DNA of 64,000 nucleotides from Mercurialis annua. Its lineage: Eukaryota; Streptophyta; Magnoliopsida; Malpighiales; Euphorbiaceae. Shown here piece after piece: positions 58,729 to 64,000 of this stretch. Under the pieces are notes generated by a model, which saw nothing but the letters and a program-made list of their open reading frames with translations, had not been told where the DNA came from and did not search any database. The stretch's first letter is position 1, and each line of letters opens with the position of its first letter. The DNA is taken from NCBI RefSeq assembly GCF_937616625.2, contig NC_065572.1, positions 41,877,653-41,941,652 of the forward strand, read 5' to 3'. Both the position numbers and the translations under genes were made by a program.

Positions 58729-60007
58729 GACACTTGTCGGTGACCCAAGTCTAACCCCACTCAAAACGTTTATAATATATAAATCCGAGTTTATATTTAT
58801 AAAATAATTCGATAATATAATAATTCATTTTAAAAGCGGAACTCAATAACTTCAATTTCAAGTAACCCAAGTTACAACCCAAAAATCTAACCATTTTAAG
58901 TTTATAAAAGTTTAGGGCTAAATAGTACTTTAGTCAATTAGTGACTAAACTGTACTTTAGCCAATTAGGGACTAAACTGTACTTTAGCCAATTTGATATT
59001 TAAAATCAAATTAATTACTTCTGTTATCATTAATACAAAACATAACGTTACTAATCAAAAACTTACTTAAATAAGTTTTAAAAACGTTTAGGGGCTAAAT
59101 TGTAATTTAGCCACTTGATATTCTAAATCAATTATAATTACCCGAGTAATTACTTTAACTTAAGTTTGTAAAATAGTTATTGTTTATAACAATTTACCTA
59201 TAAATCATAACAGAAATTAATTGTTTACGAAACAAAAGGTAAACTAACTTAAAGCCTTTATTCGATTTAAGTGAAACATTTTGGTGACCAAAAACAGCAA
59301 TTAACCATCTTCCTCCTTTAAACATTCAAATCCCCGCCTAACTCATCAACCAATTTGCAGAACCATAAATCTCTAGAATAACTCAACCTAGGCTTCCAAA
59401 CAAAACTCTCATCACGGTTTAGGTAATTTCAAAAACCTTACTTAGGCAACAACCACGAACGATCAGTAATCAAATAAAGAACATTACAATAGCCATCACC
59501 GTACTGGTTCGTTTCAAAAAAAACGAAGAACAATATTTTCAGAAACGATGAAACGATTTCAAACTGAGTTTATTCAACTAGCATCTAACATACCAAGTGA
59601 TATGTAACGATTTATATGAATGAATCAAAGCCAAACGTCAAGAAAGGAATCGGCTGTAACAACTTCACAAGAACAAACCCTTTATAACCTTAAAACGGAA
59701 ACCGTACGGCGATTGAAACGAGATCGATTATGTACCGTTCAACAAAAACGAGGTGGGGAATCGAAGGGAATTGAGTCTACAATCTCCGGGATCAAACTGT
59801 TCTGATTTCGATCTAATAACGAAAGAGAACGAAGAAATTTACGGAGATGCCGTTTATAAGCTAAAGCAAAATTTATGAAGAACAACTTACCTATAGCACG
59901 CCAAGGTTTTCAACGATGATTTGCACCACGAGGTTCAGAGATTGGTCAATTTAAAAGGCTGCTAGGGTTTGATGAAATTGTAGTGAATGAATTAGGTTTA
60001 AAAGATT

Positions 60008-60018
60008 GATATATAAAG
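60008..60018 (-). promoter_or_regulatory. TATA box of LTR H
   Basis: Minus strand CTTTATATATCAAT, about 65 bases downstream (element sense) of the palindrome cluster. The best TATA match among the LTRs related to B. Confidence 0.6.
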
Positions 60019-60081
60019 AAGTAAAATCAGTTGGGATTCGGCTGAAATCTCGCGAGCAAAAGAATGGCTTAAAGGCACGAT

Positions 60082-60235
60082 TCGTTTCTCGAACGAGAAC
60101 AGCCAAATGGCCTGGTTCTCGTTTGAGAAAGCCTGGTCTCGTACGAGACCAGGCACCAAACGAGGTTCTCGTTCGAGAATTCATGGTCTCGAACGAGACC
60201 TAACGTGATTTCTCAGGTCTCGTTTGAGACCTGAG
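60082..60235 (-). promoter_or_regulatory. Palindrome cluster of LTR H
   Basis: Six palindromes of the TCTCG-NN-CGAGA family: outer pairs TT/AA, GT/AC, GGT/ACC and AGGT/ACCT change together. It includes the 24-bp perfect palindrome (60131-60154) identical to B and C. Confidence 0.8.
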
Positions 60236-60329
60236 TCACACGGCAGTGGTTCAGCCATTTGGTTGAGCCACGAGTCCAAAGGAGTATTTGTTTTTGAAAC
60301 CGGACCTAGAATCGAACCGGACCACGAGC

Positions 60330-61882
60330 TGTAACACCCCGTATTTTTCTAACTAGTTCCTTTAAGCCTAAACGGTACCTTGGGTTCGTTTGAGTGGTTC
60401 GACCACTTAGATTCATGTTTCGAAGGTTCCAAACCTTTTAAAATGTGTTTTAAGATGTATTGGAAGTAATCTCGAAGTTTGAAATGTTTTCGATTTCAAT
60501 TTCAAAATCTCAAATTTCATCGGAGGCAGTAGCATTTCGCGGGCGCGACATGCATGAATCAAGGGCGCGATTCATGTATCGCGGGCGCGATATAGGTGTA
60601 GCGGGCGCGACGCGTGCACTGTTCAGTTCGCTGATTTCTATTTAAACTCAGTTAATTCGACCTAATCTAATTTTACACTTTCTCTAAAACCCTAAACCGG
60701 CTGTAGCATTTCTTTTAGTCATTTTCTATCATTCCTAAGCCTATTTCCATCAATTGCAAGTATTTCTAATCCTTTCCTTATGGTTTAATCCATTAATTAT
60801 CATTGCTATCGATTATAAATTCATTAGCAATCGTATGGGTTGATTGTAGGCTGATTTTGGATCTATATTTCTGAGTTTCTCTTGATTGTTGTTCTTAATC
60901 CATCTCAAGAGGTTAGTGGCTTAAATATCTTGCTTTGATTTGTAGAGATTGCTAGATATTCATTTGCTTCGATACCTTGGGTGGTTTGATTATAATTTCT
61001 GTGTTTCTTAAATTATAAATTCTGAAAATATTAATTTGATGTTATATTAGTCTCTTGAATTTCATTTGTACTTTGGGTGATTTGGTTTTAACGTTACAAT
61101 TTATAGACTTATCGAATTGCTAAAGATGTTTGGTTATAATCTGTTTTGATGCTTATTTAAAAATCTGGAAATTTCTTAAAAGCTAATCTTAAGTTGTTAG
61201 ACATTAAACATACATTGGGTGTGTTGGGGGAATCTTGTGAACGGATTTTAGTATTATTTGATTAGTGCTTTTGAGATAAAATTATGTTTTAAGATTAAAC
61301 TAAAATCTAGAAAATTTAAAGTAATAGAACATAAGGTATTAGATGCTAAACAATACATGGCGAGATTTTGAGAAACGTTTAAATGGAATAGCGTATAGTT
61401 TGGTTAACATTTTGAAATTAAACTCGGTTTGAACTTATTACTAAGGGCTGGAAATTTTTAGGAGATGGTTTAAAACTTGTTAAAAGAATGTTAGATTATC
61501 TTAGGTTGTGGTTTAATGTAAATTAAGTAATATAAGGCATACAAGGTGTTATATGTGATGTAGGGTTTCGGTTGAACTATATTAGCTTCAAGTTGATACT
61601 TGAAAGGCGTTGAATCTTATTGATTCTATTTGAGGTGACATAATTAAATGTACTTGGGGTGCTACTTGCTAAGTGTTAACAAGCTAAATTGTATATGGCA
61701 TTATTAAGCTATGGTGTGAGTTCTTATTTTAAATAACTTTGATTTCATTTAAGGTTTGATTAAAGACTTTGGTCTTAAACTTGGTTTATGGATGGGTCGG
61801 GCTAGACGTGGTCTCCCGACATGTTGTGTTGAGCTATACTGCAGTAAGGCTAACACACTACTTTGGGAACTGTAATTGTTTT
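60330..61882 (+). repeat. LTR G2 (plus strand, 3' part displaced or missing)
   Basis: Starts TGTAACACCCCGTATTTTTC. A palindrome cluster (60537-60616) is followed by a weak TATA-like CTATTTAAAC (60638-60646). Around 61795 GGGTCGGGCTAGACGTGGTC is homologous to B about 17050. The sequence stops at 61882 where LTR I begins. The stretch 60660-61790 is AT-rich LTR body without a gene. Confidence 0.8.
60537..60616 (+). promoter_or_regulatory. Palindrome cluster of LTR G2 (CGCG-GG-CGCG)
   Basis: Four units with a GCGGGCGCG-type core about 20 bases apart. One reads TATCGCGGGCGCGATA (7-bp arms); another has arms TGAATC and GATTCA around a changed core. Located 207-287 bases into the LTR and just upstream of a TATA-like sequence. 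Confidence 0.75.
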
Positions 61883-64000
61883 TGTCACGACCCAAATTAT
61901 TAAGCCGCGACCGGCGCTAGGGAACGGGAGTGGTAGCTCCGGAACCCGTAGCAAGCCTAAAATCAATATAAATTTTTTTCGCGATTAAAACGTTTTATTA
62001 TATATAATACATTATCAGAAATCTTCTTTAAATAATATAATTAAATTATAAAAATATCATATTCTTTTTCTGAAAACATTCGCGAAACAATTCTTAGAAA
62101 CCAGGGTCTTACCGAGCGATATCTCATATCCAGAACCGCCCTGTTTCTGATCACAAACATCACCAATTCCATTCACGGTAATTGGGATCAAATTCAAACG
62201 GATAAACGCTATCTTTCTAAACAATTCATTTATAAAATTATATCAGAGTTTACTTTTCAAATACCGTTTGAAATTGAATCGTAAATCTAATACTAACACC
62301 TACTGACTACTGCAGCTCTATAAAACTCGTACTTTGTGTAAGCCAAAAGGCTGCCGACACAAAGGAGATGGTCTGTCTGATCCGACTCCGGTCACCTGAA
62401 AGGAAACACTGTGAGGGGGTTAGTATTTTGGGAAATACTGAGTGAGTGTGCATTTACTAACGGTATTACAATAAAACATAGCATCGCATTTCAAGAAACA
62501 ATAATATAAAACATATAAACATGTATTCGATCCGTACGAAACTAATATCCTACCATGTGACACATTTCTCGAATAATCATTATCATTTAACCCAATCGTA
62601 AATATCAATTGCAAGTCCAACTCGCTGGTGGCCCAGCCACTAGATACGGGGACTCCAGACTACACCGTAGCCGAGTGCTCACTCGTATCAAAATCATATA
62701 CCCAATCGTAAATTTCATAATCATCATCAGCTCCCAGCTGTGTCACATAATTTCTCAAATGCAAACACACTAGACTGACTCAATACTGGTGATCACACAG
62801 CCTATTGACACCCAATAGGTAGCTAGTTTCTTCGGATCGCATACTAGTTCTCGTATATAGAAATTAAGTAAACATATAACATTTCAATCAATCATATGTA
62901 ATGCGATGCGTATAAACAGTATATATATCTATATAAAATAACATTAATATATAATACACGAAAGTAAAGTGCAACTCACAGTGACCGCTATCCAAAACCG
63001 CATTATTATAATCCCGTAAACGTAAGCTCCATGCGTCGTTCTCGTAGCTATTCCAGCTCGTTAGCCTGGTAGCTCGTCGGTACGTCACTCACCTATTCAC
63101 GTTACTCGTACGTTTAATTCATAAACGTAAACTGAATACTAAAATCCTAAGTTATAAACTTAGGTTAACACGATCCTATTCTATATATGTCTTTTAACTT
63201 TGATCGTGTTCTAATACTTAGTCGAGATATTTGTTATATCTCTGTTAATCGATTTCCAATTATATGTTTCTTATACCTCGATATCCTAATCGAACACGTC
63301 ATGCTCGATATCCAAATTTCTCGTTTTCGGGGTCCGTGTTTCCTTTTTGATGTCCGACACTCTTAAAGTCGGAAAACGGGATCATAGCGGGGTGAAAATA
63401 CCGTATAGGTGCTTCACATAAACTATGCGCCCGCGTAGTCTTGTTGCGCGCCCGCGCAAAGTACTTGCGCGCCCGCGCAAGTTTGTTACGCGCCCGCGTA
63501 ACATAGTTACGCGCCCGCGTAGGATTCGTCCGCGGCCATTCCGACGTGCTACTAGCGTAAAAACGCTCCAAACACATCTGAAACGCTTAATCTAAGCTCA
63601 AAACATTATAATCCAATTCTAATATCGATTAAAACGATATAATCGTTTCGTGGCCTAAAACTTTGAATCGATATAACTTAAAATATATCCGTTTAAATGG
63701 TAAAACGACAAGCTTACCGTGATTCGCCTCTGGAATACGATCAATTCGAGCTATTAAACGTCGAAAACGGACGAGAAACGAGATCGAGCGACGAAAACCG
63801 TAAGTATCGTCGAAGGAATAAGAAAATGATCTGATGGTTTATGAGTTTCTGGATTCATCATCCTTAATGATGAAGGATATATATATCCTGGCTAATTAAC
63901 TCTTTTAATCCTTCATTTCTTTATCTTAAACCATTTCTCTTTTAAACTTTCTAATTTAACCAAAAGGTTAAATTATCCTTCTAACTCAATTACTTACGTA
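61883..64000 (-). repeat. LTR I (minus strand, F-like), running out of the window
   Basis: Begins TGTCACGACCCAAATTATTA at 61883, nearly identical to the LTR end of F, and keeps the F block order: CTACTGCAGCTCTA (62310), GATCACACAGCCTATTGACA (62790), palindrome cluster (63423-63522), TATA-like ATATATATAT (63877-63886), and CCATTTCTCTTTTAAACTTT (63941). The LTR start (TGTAAT end) is not reached. No gene. Confidence 0.88.
63423..63522 (-). promoter_or_regulatory. Palindrome cluster of LTR I (GCGCG-CC-CGCGC)
   Basis: Five copies with a constant CGCG-CC-CGCG-type core and changing arms: TTGCGCGCCCGCGCAA twice, GTTACGCGCCCGCGTAAC, and arms ending in TA/TA. The arms stay complementary. In the same relative place as the GCACGTCGTGC cluster of F (about 1.5 kb from the LTR end). 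Confidence 0.8.

Larger units (their letters stand above)
58729..60329 (-). repeat. LTR H (minus strand, both ends missing)
   Basis: Alignable with LTRs C and B: GGTGACCCAAGTCTAACCCC at its left edge is the reverse complement of B about 17060-17090, and the 27-bp AGGGACTAAA triplet is at 58930-58990. A good TATA box (CTTTATATATC, 60008-60018) and a palindrome cluster (60082-60235) are present. The first 100 or so bases of the LTR are missing where G2 begins. By position it could be the 5' LTR of D. Confidence 0.85.

Overview
This window is plant nuclear DNA of the repeat-rich, pericentromeric or heterochromatic kind. I see no intact host gene. The evidence is two unrelated satellite arrays, several decayed Ty3/gypsy chromovirus-type LTR retrotransposons (gag-protease-RT-RNase H-integrase-chromodomain, initiator-tRNA-Met primer sites, 2.7-kb LTRs starting TGTAAT or TGTAAC and ending GTGACA), a plastid-DNA insertion, and a relic of a movement-protein-bearing element. 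A flowering plant, probably a dicot, fits; I cannot name the species.

Layout. 1-5484: array of a 99-bp satellite, interrupted by about 300 bp of plastid-like DNA with the end of rps18, with a head-to-head orientation switch near 1747 and a 1.25-kb higher-order repeat further right. 5485-7860: relic of a caulimovirid-like element (primer site, 30K-type movement-protein region, proline-rich/coiled-coil region). 7861-10965: 3' end of an LTR element on the minus strand (A). 10966-18319: plus-strand chromovirus (B) without its 5' LTR. 18320-24150: related minus-strand chromovirus (C), placed tail-to-tail with B. 24151-25017: LTR fragment (E). 25018-55611: array of a 60-bp satellite, split by a complete 9.56-kb non-autonomous LTR element (F, 26998-36561) flanked by a perfect 5-bp target duplication. 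55612-58584: third chromovirus fragment (D). 58585-64000: a pile of LTR pieces (G1, H, G2, I); I runs out of the window.

How the pieces relate. B, C and D are close relatives and all are dead: their gag-pol frames carry stops, frameshifts and deletions, many of the stops CAG to TAG, as expected from methylated-cytosine decay. F has chromovirus-like LTR ends, primer site and polypurine tract but a 4.1-kb internal region with no recognisable gene, so it was presumably mobilised in trans by a relative. The 60-bp array shows long higher-order units of roughly 4.6-5.3 kb with datable internal duplications.

The most unusual observation is a common design in the LTRs. Nearly every LTR here carries a cluster of short CG-cored palindromes at a family-specific position. 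The motif differs between families, but within a family the arms change in a compensatory way, so the palindrome is kept while its sequence drifts. In F this cluster explains 66 of the 68 bp by which the two LTRs differ in length (three extra 22-bp units). A second structure, a stem-loop just upstream of the polypurine tract, also keeps its pairing across four elements.
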